Of a stretch of DNA of 64,000 nt, positions 54,098 to 63,911 are shown one piece after another; within the stretch, counting starts at the first letter, position 1; each line of letters opens with the position of its first letter. Origin of the DNA: Paulinella micropora (taxonomy: Eukaryota; Cercozoa; Imbricatea; Euglyphida; Paulinellidae). The position numbers and the translations under genes were made by a program. The notes under the pieces are model-generated. The model worked only from the letters and a program-made list of their open reading frames with translations. It was not told the DNA's origin and ran no database searches. The stretch is taken from contig WBZZ01005656.1 of NCBI GenBank assembly GCA_019918135.1, positions 63,501-127,500 on the forward strand. Direction: 5' to 3'.

Positions 54098-54825
54098 AAT
54101 CAGGGACAACCACAAGCACCGCCACAAGCACCAGCCTTACCTAATTTAGGAGATGAAGCACCATTGAAAACAAAAGAGCAATATGAGGAAGAAAAAAAGC
54201 AAAAGCAGAAAGATATTGAAACACTGAAATTAGCAGGATATACAGATAAATTCATTAAAAAGATGAGTCTCAAAGACTTACAAAAAGCCAGTCAAGATAT
54301 TCAGATGGCTATAGCCACAGCGACATCTTTAGAAGAACAGAAAAAGTTAGCAGAAGAATATAAAGAAAAACTTGAAAAGGAAAAAAAGAAAGCAGAAGAA
54401 AAGGGTAAGCATCTTGAAAATTTACAAATTAATCAATTTTTAATCTCTGGATTTTCAAAAACTTATCACCCAACCATTACCATAAAAGAGTTAGCACAGG
54501 CTTTAAAAAAGAGACTAGATAATGATGGTCATAACAAATTAAATTACAAAGACACTTCAAAGTGGATTATTGACATGATTAAAAGGTTTAATATTGATGT
54601 TGGAAGTGAGGTGGAAAACGTAAAAAGAAAAGTAGCAGATTATGCTAGATATGAAAATTATATGGGCATTAGTGAGCAAAAAGGTACTGGAGGGGGAAAA
54701 ACCCCCTACCATACCCCCAAGAGTCGCGTAGACACTGGAGCGAAGACATTAGATGAATTAATTGATAAGGTATTTTCAATAGCGAAAATAAAAAATACTT
54801 AGCCCGCAAAGATTGGAGGCACACA

Positions 54826-55575
54826 ATGAATAAAAAGGATTTTGTAAAAACTCTAACTAGCAAAATGACAATAGACCCAAATGTAGATAAACAAGTTTCA
54901 GCGGATTTAAATATTGATGAAGGGATGCCCCAACCGCTACCACCGCCACCAGAGACACAACCACAGCAACCAGAGACACAACCACAGCAACCAGAGCCAC
55001 AACCACAGCAACCAGAGACAGAGCAAGAGCAACAGAAACCAGAGGCAGAGTCAAAACCACAGCCAGAGCAAGAGGGTGAGGGTCGCGGTTTAATGACTAA
55101 TGAAATAGATGACATAATGAAAAAATATGGATGGTATCTCGGAGCAATAGCCAGCGATGAAATCTATAAGTTGAAGCCAGGAAGCAGAAAGCGATACGGA
55201 TTTATTATGAATTTAGATAATCACAAACAAGCGGGGTCTCATTGGATTGCTATATGGGTAAGTCTAGATAAAGACAGGTCAGTGGAAGTGTATGACCCAT
55301 TAGCACTTTACCAACCAACGGAAGACTTTCAACAACAAATGAAACGACTAATTGACAAAAGTCACCCCGATAGTTATTTATTGATGAAGGTAAATCAAGT
55401 AAAGCAACAGAGTGATACTTCCTCAACTTGTGGATGGCACTCAATGAGGTTTTTAATGGAGCGAGCGAAAGGCAACCGATTTAAGTTTAGTTCGGGTTTC
55501 ACAGACTTAAAAGAAGAAGAAGCGGAAAAGTTGAAAGCACAGAATGGATATGGTAATTTTGATACTTTTATTTGA
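54826..55575 (+). CDS. Polinton B adenain-like cysteine protease, intact
   Basis: 249 aa. The N-terminal 85 residues include PETQPQQ-type repeats as a linker. Catalytic domain from GRGLMTNEIDDIMKKYGWYL; His in GSHWIAIWV, Asp in EVYDPLAL, Gln and Cys in KQQSDTSSTCGWHSMRF, the His-Asp-Cys arrangement of adenovirus-type proteases. KRYGFIMNLDNHKQAG lies where A is frameshifted. Expected to cleave capsid and core precursors after (M/I/L)-X-G-G-like sites. Confidence 0.88.
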   Translation: MNKKDFVKTLTSKMTIDPNVDKQVSADLNIDEGMPQPLPPPPETQPQQPETQPQQPEPQPQQPETEQEQQKPEAESKPQPEQEGEGRGLMTNEIDDIMKKYGWYLGAIASDEIYKLKPGSRKRYGFIMNLDNHKQAGSHWIAIWVSLDKDRSVEVYDPLALYQPTEDFQQQMKRLIDKSHPDSYLLMKVNQVKQQSDTSSTCGWHSMRFLMERAKGNRFKFSSGFTDLKEEEAEKLKAQNGYGNFDTFI

Positions 55576-55597
55576 AATATTATTTGTATGATATATC

Positions 55598-56410
55598 ATG
55601 GATTACAAAGGGGGCAGGTCAAGTGGTATCTATTACATAAATAGCAAAAATAGAATAACGGGGACAGACAGCGACTTTACACACGAAGTCAATATGAAGG
55701 GTCTAGACAATCCCACACATTGTAAAATTCTTCATATTTATGTGCCGAAATCGTATTACTCCGTGGCTTCACCATATAATACTTTTACATTATCCGAAGA
55801 CGGATATGAGGCTTTAATTACGATACCTGAGGGAAACTACACAATGAACAATCTAAAAAATAAACTATCTGAGGTGTTATCCGCAGACAGCCCAAATAAT
55901 TATACTTATGTTGTATCCAGTAATAATACCAACATAGAACCAGAGGACGGCAAATTAACATTCAGTGTGTCAGAGAATAAAGGTATTCAACCGCGGTTTA
56001 TATTTGATGCTGATACACGTATTCACGAGGTAATGGGTTTTGATAGAAATTCAACATATTTCTTTGCTAATGATTTAATTAAATCGCCAAATGTAATTAT
56101 TCTAACTGGTGAAAAAACATTGTATCTTCAATCTGATTTGGTAAATGAAGGAGATAATCACGTGCTACAAGAAATATACACTGCCAACGAAATTCCATTT
56201 GGTTCTGTCATTTATGATGGAAGCGGGTCTGAGTATGGTAAAACATTGTCCGCTAGTTCAAACAATGTATTCAGGTTTTACTTGACGGACGAAAACGACC
56301 AAGCAATAAATCTTAATGGTTTGGGAATAGTTATGACTTTATTGGTTTATCGTGAAACTAATTATTTTAGTTTATTTAATTCATTCTTCAATCTATTGAA
56401 AGCGAGGTAA
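55598..56410 (+). CDS. Polinton B minor capsid protein (penton-like)
   Basis: 270 aa. YYINSKNRITGTDSDFTHEV, HIYVPKSYYSVASPYNTFTL, FLNL-type C-terminus as in A. Almost the whole sequence is conserved between the two copies, far more than MCP, which suggests either constraint or recent exchange in this part. GTATGATATATC precedes ATG. Confidence 0.85.
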   Translation: MDYKGGRSSGIYYINSKNRITGTDSDFTHEVNMKGLDNPTHCKILHIYVPKSYYSVASPYNTFTLSEDGYEALITIPEGNYTMNNLKNKLSEVLSADSPNNYTYVVSSNNTNIEPEDGKLTFSVSENKGIQPRFIFDADTRIHEVMGFDRNSTYFFANDLIKSPNVIILTGEKTLYLQSDLVNEGDNHVLQEIYTANEIPFGSVIYDGSGSEYGKTLSASSNNVFRFYLTDENDQAINLNGLGIVMTLLVYRETNYFSLFNSFFNLLKAR

Positions 56411-56473
56411 AGATATTTTAATTTTGAATTATTTATTTTTTTCTATAAATATATTCTTGTGAATTAGTTAATA

Positions 56474-56495
56474 ATCTCAAAACAAGTTTTGAGAT
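56474..56495. repeat. palindrome inserted in the MCP leader
   Basis: Arms ATCTCAAAAC / GTTTTGAGAT around AA. A's leader has the flanking GAATTAGTTAAT and ACAACACTT joined almost directly, so this is a clean insertion or loss of about 22-24 bp. Confidence 0.9.
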
Positions 56496-56525
56496 AGACA
56501 ACACTTCAAAAAAAAAAAGAAAAAA

Positions 56526-57977
56526 ATGCCTGTCCAATACGGAGGAGAACTAGTCCATCAGACTAAGGAACTGCTCACTGGTAAGTATGAATTGAACAAA
56601 CTTACTGCCCGTGAAGGGTCGGCTGATGTTAACATTACAACTGCTGGTGGAAATGAAAGCACCTTTGAAATCCCTACTCGTCCTTTGAACCTTGCCCGTA
56701 GTGTCTTGCGATTTACTTACACACCTGCCGCATCTGCTGGTTATAATCGTATGTTTATGGACTGCTTGCCAATCATACAAAGAATTGAACTGCGAAGCCG
56801 AAGCAGTCAATATTTGTGTAATCTTCAACACGTCGGCAATTACACTAAGATGATTTGGAAGCCCGAAATTAAATATGAAAAATTTATGGCACTTGAAAAC
56901 CACGGGGGTGGTGTATCTAGCGGGGCTATGCTTCAAAAGTGTAATGCTGGAAAAGTTGAGATAGGAAGTGTAGCGGAAAGAAAGGCAATTACTGATGCGA
57001 TCAATACTGCTGGAGTGGTTGCTGCAGTTCAAGGATACTACAAAGTGCCGCTTGTTAATGCTCGCCGTCATAATGATACCGCTCTAGCCGATAGCACTGC
57101 TGGAGATTATAGCCTTGTTAATGTTCCTTTTGAGGAGGCTAAGTATTTTGAAGGAGGCGGTAATGGAACGGCTACACCTGTCATTAAAGTTAAACTTCCG
57201 TTGGGTATGATTTTTGGAACTATTTTTGAATTAGATAAGACTATCGGTTTTAATGAAATTTTGGATTTGCGAATTGTGTGGGAGGGTACTAATCGCTCTA
57301 CTTTCTATGGAACTAATGCAAGCAGTATTTCTACTGGTGCTGCACAGGTGGCTGTTGGTGCTACTATTTCAAACTTGAACCTGTTTCTCGCCGTAGAGAC
57401 TGACCCAAATGTTGTCCTTGGTGTACAGCAGAAGATTGCGGGAGAAGGTTTCCCATTTAAGATTGAATACCCTATCTCTTGGAAGCAGACCCTCCAAACA
57501 CAAAACCAAAATTTCGTGGTAAAAATGAACCGCTCGCAGGGTGAGAGAATTAGAAGAATTTATACTTCCGCATTCCACAACGACGAAAATAAAAATACTG
57601 CTTTCGACAATGATAACAGATCGGATGCCAAGATTATTTCATATTATACAACTCTGGATGGCTCTCGTCTTCAACAATTTGACATTGACACCTCTGAGAA
57701 TGAAGACTATATGATTTTGAAGGATAAGTTGAAGGGTAGTGCTATCCTAAACAGCGATGTCTATCATTACAACTGGTTTCATGTTGATACTTGGGACAAC
57801 AACCGCCCGCTTTGTGATAAGGATACTGACGGGTATGAGGTGAGTGGTCTGAGCCTTGACACTGAGAGGCGATATGAGTTCGTTTCAACTACTGCTGGAA
57901 ACAATCTTAACCATTACACTTTTGCCATTCTTCAACGAAGTGTGCTTGTGAAGGGAATTGAAATTTTGATGTCGTAA
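56526..57977 (+). CDS. Polinton B major capsid protein (double jelly-roll type)
   Basis: 483 aa. Shares MPVQYGGEL, STFEIPTRPLNLARSVLRFT, NLQHVGNYTKMIWKPEIKYE, KTIGFNEILDLRIVWEGTNR, LFLAVETDPNVVLGVQQKIA and the end KGIEILMS with A. Loops around residues 140-190 and 255-275 differ in length and sequence. The A-rich leader directly before ATG is kept in both. Confidence 0.85.
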   Translation: MPVQYGGELVHQTKELLTGKYELNKLTAREGSADVNITTAGGNESTFEIPTRPLNLARSVLRFTYTPAASAGYNRMFMDCLPIIQRIELRSRSSQYLCNLQHVGNYTKMIWKPEIKYEKFMALENHGGGVSSGAMLQKCNAGKVEIGSVAERKAITDAINTAGVVAAVQGYYKVPLVNARRHNDTALADSTAGDYSLVNVPFEEAKYFEGGGNGTATPVIKVKLPLGMIFGTIFELDKTIGFNEILDLRIVWEGTNRSTFYGTNASSISTGAAQVAVGATISNLNLFLAVETDPNVVLGVQQKIAGEGFPFKIEYPISWKQTLQTQNQNFVVKMNRSQGERIRRIYTSAFHNDENKNTAFDNDNRSDAKIISYYTTLDGSRLQQFDIDTSENEDYMILKDKLKGSAILNSDVYHYNWFHVDTWDNNRPLCDKDTDGYEVSGLSLDTERRYEFVSTTAGNNLNHYTFAILQRSVLVKGIEILMS

Positions 57978-58028
57978 GAGGCGATTATTAATTTTGTTAG
58001 TTAATTTATTTTTTATTATTAATATATA

Positions 58029-59267
58029 ATGTCCCACCAACGAAATTTGATAGCACAAAATCCAGATGGAGAATTTATAAATGTCAGTGTTGGATATGAT
58101 GGTAATATTGAAACAAATAATTCAAAAACCGCTTTTGGCGAAGCAGTAGTAGGTCAATTAACACCAGTATTACAGGAAATCTTTCCATATACCATTAATA
58201 CTAGGATATGGACAAAAACAGAAACAAAATCGTCTGTGTCATTTTTGAATAATATGGCTGAATTGAAAACAACTGCTAATGCTACGGCAGATGCTGGATT
58301 AGTAAGTAAAAGGAGAATAAAATATAGAACTGGAATGGGTGTCCTAGCCCGATTTACTGCTCTATGGACAACGGATGATACAAAAGATTACTATTCATTT
58401 ATTGGAATAGGAAATGATCTCGTTGATGGATTTTATTTTTACAAAAATCAAGCAGGAATGAATATCGCGCATCTTAAAGGAGGTGTTGCAGTTTATATTG
58501 ACCAAGAAGACTGGGACGACCCATGCAATGGGAATTTCGCTATGCCAGCCTTAGACTGGAGCAAAGGAAATGTATTTCAAATTCAATTTCAGTATCTTGG
58601 GTTTGGTGCTCTTAAGTTTTCAATTGAAAATCCCATAACAGGATTATTTCAATTAGTTCACATGATTGAGTATGCGAATGCTAATACTGGGGTAAGCCTG
58701 CGAAATACAACATTACCTTTTACGGCAGTCATGAGAAATGATGCAAAGACTGGAATACAAATTCTTAAAACGGCGAGTGCCAGTTTATTCATTGAAGGAA
58801 CGAATACGATAAACACAAGTATAACAAACGAAGTGGAAGGAAGTAAAGCAGCAAACACCACTGAAAGTCCTATTATTAGTATAAGAAACAAAGCAACATT
58901 TGATGCTGGCGGTGCTAATTTAGCAAATTATTCAAATGTTTATCCCACTTTGATAAGTATTACAAATGAAGATACTAAGTCGAATGTTGTCAGAATGGTA
59001 TTAAATGGAACACTAACTGGAGCAGGTTTTGCTGATGTTGATTCTAAGTATTCAATTGTAGATACTGACACAAAGGCGAGTGCTATCGCAAACGGAACAA
59101 CAATTTTTAAACTATATGTAAATTCTCAATCAACTCAACAAATCAATCTTAGAAGTTATGATATATACCTATCACCGAGTGATGTATTAACTTTTACGCA
59201 AAAGTCTGTCTCTGCTGGTGGAGGAGGAAATGTCAATATTATCGCTAACTTCATAGAAGACCAATAG
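58029..59267 (+). CDS. Polinton B 412-aa structural protein
   Basis: Homologue of 33777-34997: AFGEAVVGQLTPVLQEIFPY, ALWTTDDTKDYYSFIGIGND, TLPFTAVMRNDAKTGIQILK, TFTQKSVSAGGGGNVNIIAN. Its ATG follows ATTAATATATA directly, while the A gene has a long hairpin leader at this place, so the hairpins at 33508-33781 are not needed for this gene. Confidence 0.6.
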   Translation: MSHQRNLIAQNPDGEFINVSVGYDGNIETNNSKTAFGEAVVGQLTPVLQEIFPYTINTRIWTKTETKSSVSFLNNMAELKTTANATADAGLVSKRRIKYRTGMGVLARFTALWTTDDTKDYYSFIGIGNDLVDGFYFYKNQAGMNIAHLKGGVAVYIDQEDWDDPCNGNFAMPALDWSKGNVFQIQFQYLGFGALKFSIENPITGLFQLVHMIEYANANTGVSLRNTTLPFTAVMRNDAKTGIQILKTASASLFIEGTNTINTSITNEVEGSKAANTTESPIISIRNKATFDAGGANLANYSNVYPTLISITNEDTKSNVVRMVLNGTLTGAGFADVDSKYSIVDTDTKASAIANGTTIFKLYVNSQSTQQINLRSYDIYLSPSDVLTFTQKSVSAGGGGNVNIIANFIEDQ

Positions 59268-59320
59268 ATATTACATCGTTTAAAAGTGAAGTAAATAATA
59301 AAAAAAAATAAACGGGAGGC

Positions 59321-59373
59321 GATGTTCGTAAAACACACGGGAGCAGTAGCGGGAGTGTGGATTTACGAATATC
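59321..59373. terminator. large hairpin between convergent genes, B
   Basis: Arms GATGTTCGTAAAACACAC / GTGTGGATTTACGAATATC around GGGAGCAGTAGCGGGA. Compared with 22342-22386 the stem bases TTTGAA and TTCAAA are changed to TTCGTA and TACGAA, so pairing is kept. Confidence 0.7.
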
Positions 59374-59375
59374 AA

Positions 59376-59908
59376 TTATAAATATTTTTTTACCGCATCT
59401 TTGTTATTAAAATAAGGTTGTTGAATTAAATATTCAACATATGGTTTATCAATCTTAGCGACATCTTCAATTTTCATTTTTTATACTTACCATATTGAAG
59501 AAAAATGTCTGCTTCACTTTGTGCTATTTCTTCGCCGACCTTAGCCTTTATTTCGGTGATACCAGTGGAAGGGACTTTGTCCCTTTCCAAACCCGCGGGG
59601 GTATGGTAGAAGTTGTTTTCAACAACACCTCCCTCTTTTAAATCAGCAGTAGTAAAAGGAGTGCTTTCTTCCTCCATCATTTTTGATAATTTAGCAAATG
59701 TTGATTTATCTTGAAAATCAACATTGGACGGAATAACTACTTTCACATTATCATCTATGTTGGAAATCCCAACATTGGGCTTATATTGCTCATAAAAAGA
59801 AACAATGTCGGGTTTAGTCCATTTAATTGAAGGTTTCTTAATTTCGCTGTCAAGGTTCCATTTTTCAATTTCATTCAAGTAGTCCTGCTTGGTGCTTAGG
59901 TCTGTCAT
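59376..59908 (-). pseudogene. Polinton B ExoX-C-like protein 1, frameshifted at an A-run
   Basis: MTDLSTKQDYLNEIEKWNLD...QYGKYKK then a stop at 59474. One more A in the run would continue MKIEDVAKIDKPYVEYLIQQ to 59376, as in A. Relative to A it has several insertions with palindromic content: NVGISN (ATGTTGG/CCAACAT), NVDFQDKSTFAKL (ATGTTGATTT/AAAATCAACAT) and VENNFYHTPAGLERDKVPS. The break may be a read error. Confidence 0.65.
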
Positions 59909-59936
59909 TGATATATGTATAGCAAAATTTTATTTT

Positions 59937-60227
59937 TTATTGTAAATATTTTTTTACTTCACTTTTAATGTCGGTGAATTTTTCAAACCAAGGCTGTTTC
60001 ATAACCCATTCAAGGTATGGCTTATCAATAACCGCTATATCTTGAATTTTCTTACCTTTATACTTACCAAATGGAAAAACATCGGTTGGCTTGCCCGCCC
60101 GTGCCTTTTCAATCATTTGGATTTCGTCAGTAATTATCTTTTTAACATCGGTAAGAGAAAATGTTTCTTTTTTATTTTCAATAGAGAGTTTCTCAAACTT
60201 CTCGCATAGTCTGGTGAGGGCGGTCAT
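59937..60227 (-). CDS. Polinton B ExoX-C-like protein 2
   Basis: 96 aa: MTALTRLCEKFEKLSIENKK, a helical part, then PFGKYKGKKIQDIAVIDKPY and LEWVMKQPWF. Homologue of 36212-36493. In A an HNH remnant separates it from the other ExoX-C-like gene; here they adjoin. Confidence 0.65.
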   Translation of the reverse strand: MTALTRLCEKFEKLSIENKKETFSLTDVKKIITDEIQMIEKARAGKPTDVFPFGKYKGKKIQDIAVIDKPYLEWVMKQPWFEKFTDIKSEVKKYLQ

Positions 60228-60293
60228 TGGTGTATATAGACTGACAAAAATTTTTTATGGAAAAAAAATATTTTTTTTTAATAATTAATTCTT

Positions 60294-63201
60294 TTATGTC
60301 CTTATATGGTATCCTCGCGGAATGCTATCATTATCAGTATAGAAATCTCGTCCGCACCATCTCGTCTTATTTACAACTTTTACAACATTCTTTTGGTGTT
60401 GAATGCTAAAGTGTTCAATGTGTTGCTGTTTGCTGTTTCTGCTCGTGTGTATCTTCTTCATTATGAAGTCTCTTGTGTTTGTCAGGCTTTCGCCCTTGTC
60501 CATTAGTTCATATGAAGCAGGATTTAATTTCTTCAAGTCCAATCCTTTTCCTCTAAAGTGGAAATGTGTCTTGCCTTGCTCATCGCCTTTCTTAACATAC
60601 TCCAACATATACAATTTTGGTGCTACCCATATACCCCTTATTATTTTACAATCATCGCCAAGGTCATCACTCATACCGCCGATTGATTTATCTCTAAATC
60701 TTCTTATTTTTTCTATCGTTTTTACATGTGCTTGAATGCTGTCTGTGTATAATAATAATCATTTTCTAGATTGTTGTCTGGATTAGCCTCCGTCATATAT
60801 TTATACATAATTCGTCTGCTGTATGCTAATATGAAGGCTCCGCAGTGTGTCGGTTTTGTAATTTTCTTTTCTAATGTTTTCTCGTCTCTTGGAATTCCGC
60901 TAATAAGCCATAAATCTTCATTAAACTTTTCAATATCAGTTATTACATGACTAGCCCAAAATTTCCAATATTCGCTATTTTTTGAAATATACTTACTCGT
61001 TGAGTTTATCGGTCTTTGGATTGTCTTCCCGTATAAGGCATTCATAAATAACTTAGCGAGTAGATATTGTGGTGTTCCTTTCTTTGAATTTTGTTTTTTC
61101 TTGAATAACTCCAAAATGTAATCTTTAAATACTGGTTCGGCTCCTTCCGTGTAGTATCCGCGATTAATTTTAATCTTATATCCAAGTTCCATCATGTCTT
61201 CAATATCAACACTTGTAAGCCATTGGTCATTCATGTCTTTTAGTTCCCACTTTAAACAACCCTTATCATCTCTAAAAGGCACTCGCGGGTGTAAGAGATT
61301 TTTTGGTGATATGAAATCAATATTCCATATACCCAACTTACCCAACATTTTCTCTGTTGGTTCTTTATGTTCTCTTATTTCACCCGTCATATAGTCTTCT
61401 AACATGGCTGTTGGATAAAGCGAGACTACATCCGCATCAATGAGATAATCTTTAATTTCATCAAAAGATATTTCTCCGTTTAAATATTTTTCGTATTGTT
61501 TTGAAATAAATCTTCGTTTGCTTGGATAAGTTCTAGCCCCATAAATAGCCTTTCTAAAATCTTTTTCTTGGTTCAATTTTGGAAGTTGAATAATATATTT
61601 TTTATCTATCTCTTTTTTCCATAAGTTGAAGGTCAATGAAGACGTTGACATAAACTCGGAGAGATTGGTCTTATTCTCTTCAAATGTTGATTTATTCAAT
61701 CTTTCATATAATTCCTTCAAACCCATAACATCACAGGCGAGATATTTTAAGCAGTCATTCTTGGTTTCTTCATCCAACTCCTCCCACCTTTTCGCCTTAC
61801 TATGGTCAAAATCGCCTTTTAAAATATCGCATCCTAATGTTTCAAGGTTCTTCTTAAGGCTTCCCTCCGTGTGCTTACACAAGTCCCAAAATTTCATATT
61901 CTTGTATTCCATTGAAATGATAGCACCATTATTAATCAATGGAGTATCTTTTATCTTTCTTTTAATGAATTCTTTCTGAATGAAATAATGGTCAAATTTC
62001 GCTCCATTAAATGCATTAACATATAATCTCGCTTTGGGTTTCTTCTTTTTTAATTCGTCAGCATATTCAAAAATGATGTCAACCAATTTTGAAATACAAT
62101 CATCACCAGCGACATATTTAAAACCAATGTTTCCAATGGTATAGCCCGCTATATATGGTGTGTGTAATTCTTGCTCATTTACGAATGTTTCTAAGTCGTA
62201 ATGAAAGAGTTCGTCTTTGTTATTATATGACATTTCCTTGAAGGTTGTCAATAAACCATCAACTCTGTCTTTCTTTTTTCTTAGTTTCGCCATAGCATAT
62301 GTAATTCTCTTATTAGTACATCTATGACTATTAAAATAAGTTTTGAAACAATCCTCGCATCTCTTTTTTGTTCTTCCGATAAATTCTAAATAATGTCCTT
62401 CATCCAAATAACAAAGAATATCAGCAGAAATTAAAGGGTCTTCGTAATTTCGTAAAGTTTGTTTTGTTGTCTCATCTGTTATTTCATAATACTTTCCTTC
62501 AATACAATATTTTTTAGAATTTCAAAACCAACCGAAAAAGGAATGAATGTATCAGGTTCAAGATTAAATTCTTTTCTAATTTCATTACAGGCTCTTTTGT
62601 TTGTCTTGAAGTTCAATATTTTTTTATTGACTTGAAAGAAACAATTATTATTATTACTTCTTAGATTGATATGTGTTCCTTCGTCTGTTTTGGTTTTCTT
62701 GTCGTTTCCCGATAAATTACAACCTCCTCCGTTTTCTTGGATAAATTCAATTCTCATATATTGAATAAAGCGGTCATAACCATTCGCACTCGCCTCAATA
62801 TTTTCCTCATTGTATAGTATTATGGCATTGAATAAGTCTTCAATATCCTTTATCTTTACCGCATTAAAAGTTTTCCATCTATAAAACTTTTCATCGTCTA
62901 TATCGGTAATATAAGAAAACTTGACATCGATACTCGCTTCGTTCGTCATACCTCTGCTTCTGACATCTCTTACCGCTCTCATAAGTGCCTTCTCAATCTC
63001 ATCGCTGTCATAAAAGTTAATATCAAGTCTCTTTAATTAGTATGTATATGAATTTAAGGCTCTATTAAATCTTGGTCTTAATTCAATAAGTTTTACTTCC
63101 CTTCGTCTTGGTTCTGTAGTTTTTGTTTCCCTTAAATTCGCTCTTACCCTCAATAGTTCAACATTTTCTTTTGCTGGTCTTGGTGGTAAAGGTTGTGGCA
63201 T
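60294..63201 (-). pseudogene. Polinton B protein-primed DNA polymerase B, multiply broken
   Basis: The start MPQPLPPRPAKENVEL is at 63201. Breaks: in-frame TAA at 63037-63039; frameshift near 62505; a 4-base deletion near 60740 within motif C, turning YTDTDS into YTQTA and shifting frame; the end frame is 60294-60674. Kept motifs: HYDLETF (exo), NAFNGAKFDHYF, DADVVSLYPTAM (A), LAKLFMNALYGKT (B). Loss in the catalytic YxDTDS makes this copy dead. Overall much more divergent from A than the integrase or ATPase. Confidence 0.88.
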
Positions 63202-63309
63202 GTTATTTTTATATCAATACGAATATAAAAATATTGAAAAATAATTAATATATTATCTGTTATATTTATAACTAATAATATATTATCCTTAATATATAAT
63301 TCATATATA

Positions 63310-63531
63310 TTATTTTAGTGCTTCTTCCATTCGCTTTAACTTCATTAAGGCCTGCTTTACTTCTTCTCTTTTTTTCTTTCTTCGTTCCGCTATTAATGTT
63401 TTATTTTGGTTGTAATATTCCATTGCCTTTTGCTTGTGCCTTTCGGGGTCTTTCTTTATGAATTCCCTAGCCCTTTTCCGTAAGGCTTCCTTTTTCTTTT
63501 CTGGAGTTTTGTATATTGCTTTTCTACCCAT
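63310..63531 (-). CDS. Polinton B 73-aa basic helical protein
   Basis: MGRKAIYKTPEKKKEALRKR, KKDPERHKQKAMEYYNQNKT, then a Lys/Arg helix. ATTATATAAG precedes ATG. Likely counterpart of 39829-40005. DNA-binding by charge only. Confidence 0.55.
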   Translation of the reverse strand: MGRKAIYKTPEKKKEALRKRAREFIKKDPERHKQKAMEYYNQNKTLIAERRKKKREEVKQALMKLKRMEEALK

Positions 63532-63588
63532 CTTATATAATACAAAAAAAATAATCTTTAATATAAATTAAATATTGTTTATGATATT

Positions 63589-63870
63589 TTAAATTGTAAT
63601 TTCAATCCAGTAATGTTTTCCTAATCCTCCTCCATAGATTGAATAATATACTTGTTTCCTTCCTTTAAACTTAAGAGTTCCTGCCAAGTGCTTATTAATA
63701 TAACCTAGTTGTTTTCCGCTTTCTGTTTCAACCTTTACCGCATTTTTATCAAATTTGTTTTCTGGTTCGTGTTGAATGAAAACTTTTTCGCCTCGCCCAA
63801 TTGTTTTAAGATAAGAGATATTTCCCTGTCTCCCATCAAATGAAACACCCACAACTCTGGTCGTCGTCAT
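63589..63870 (-). CDS. HIRAN-domain protein, B only
   Basis: 93 aa, a stand-alone HIRAN domain: VVGVSFDGRQGNISYLKTIG, EKVFIQHEPENKFDKNAVKV and KQLGYINKHLAGTL match the family pattern (G...GR..........G....L.REP.N..D.NAV.V....G..IGY.....A). HIRAN binds 3' ends of single-stranded DNA at stalled forks in HLTF and relatives, so a repair or end-binding role is plausible for a linear, protein-primed genome (inference). A has an unrelated 90-aa gene here. Confidence 0.8.
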   Translation of the reverse strand: MTTTRVVGVSFDGRQGNISYLKTIGRGEKVFIQHEPENKFDKNAVKVETESGKQLGYINKHLAGTLKFKGRKQVYYSIYGGGLGKHYWIEITI

Positions 63871-63911
63871 CTTATATAATAGTAGAAAAAATAATCTTTA
63901 ATATAAATTAA

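Larger units (their letters stand above)
53399..54802 (+). pseudogene. Polinton B coiled-coil protein, in-frame TAG
   Basis: The frame from 53399 reaches TAG at 53969-53971 where A has CAG (Gln). The same frame then continues open from 53972 to 54802. Without the stop it would be 467 aa: the basic N-terminus as in A, Lys/Glu coiled coil, Pro/Gln stretch (PPPQQYQYIMPQQQG), a second coiled coil and a helical C-terminus with GTGGGKTPYHTPKSR. Two 20-bp palindromes (53614-53633, 53655-53674) add residues absent from A, and a third lies at 54078-54097. Nonsense mutation or read-through. Confidence 0.65.
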
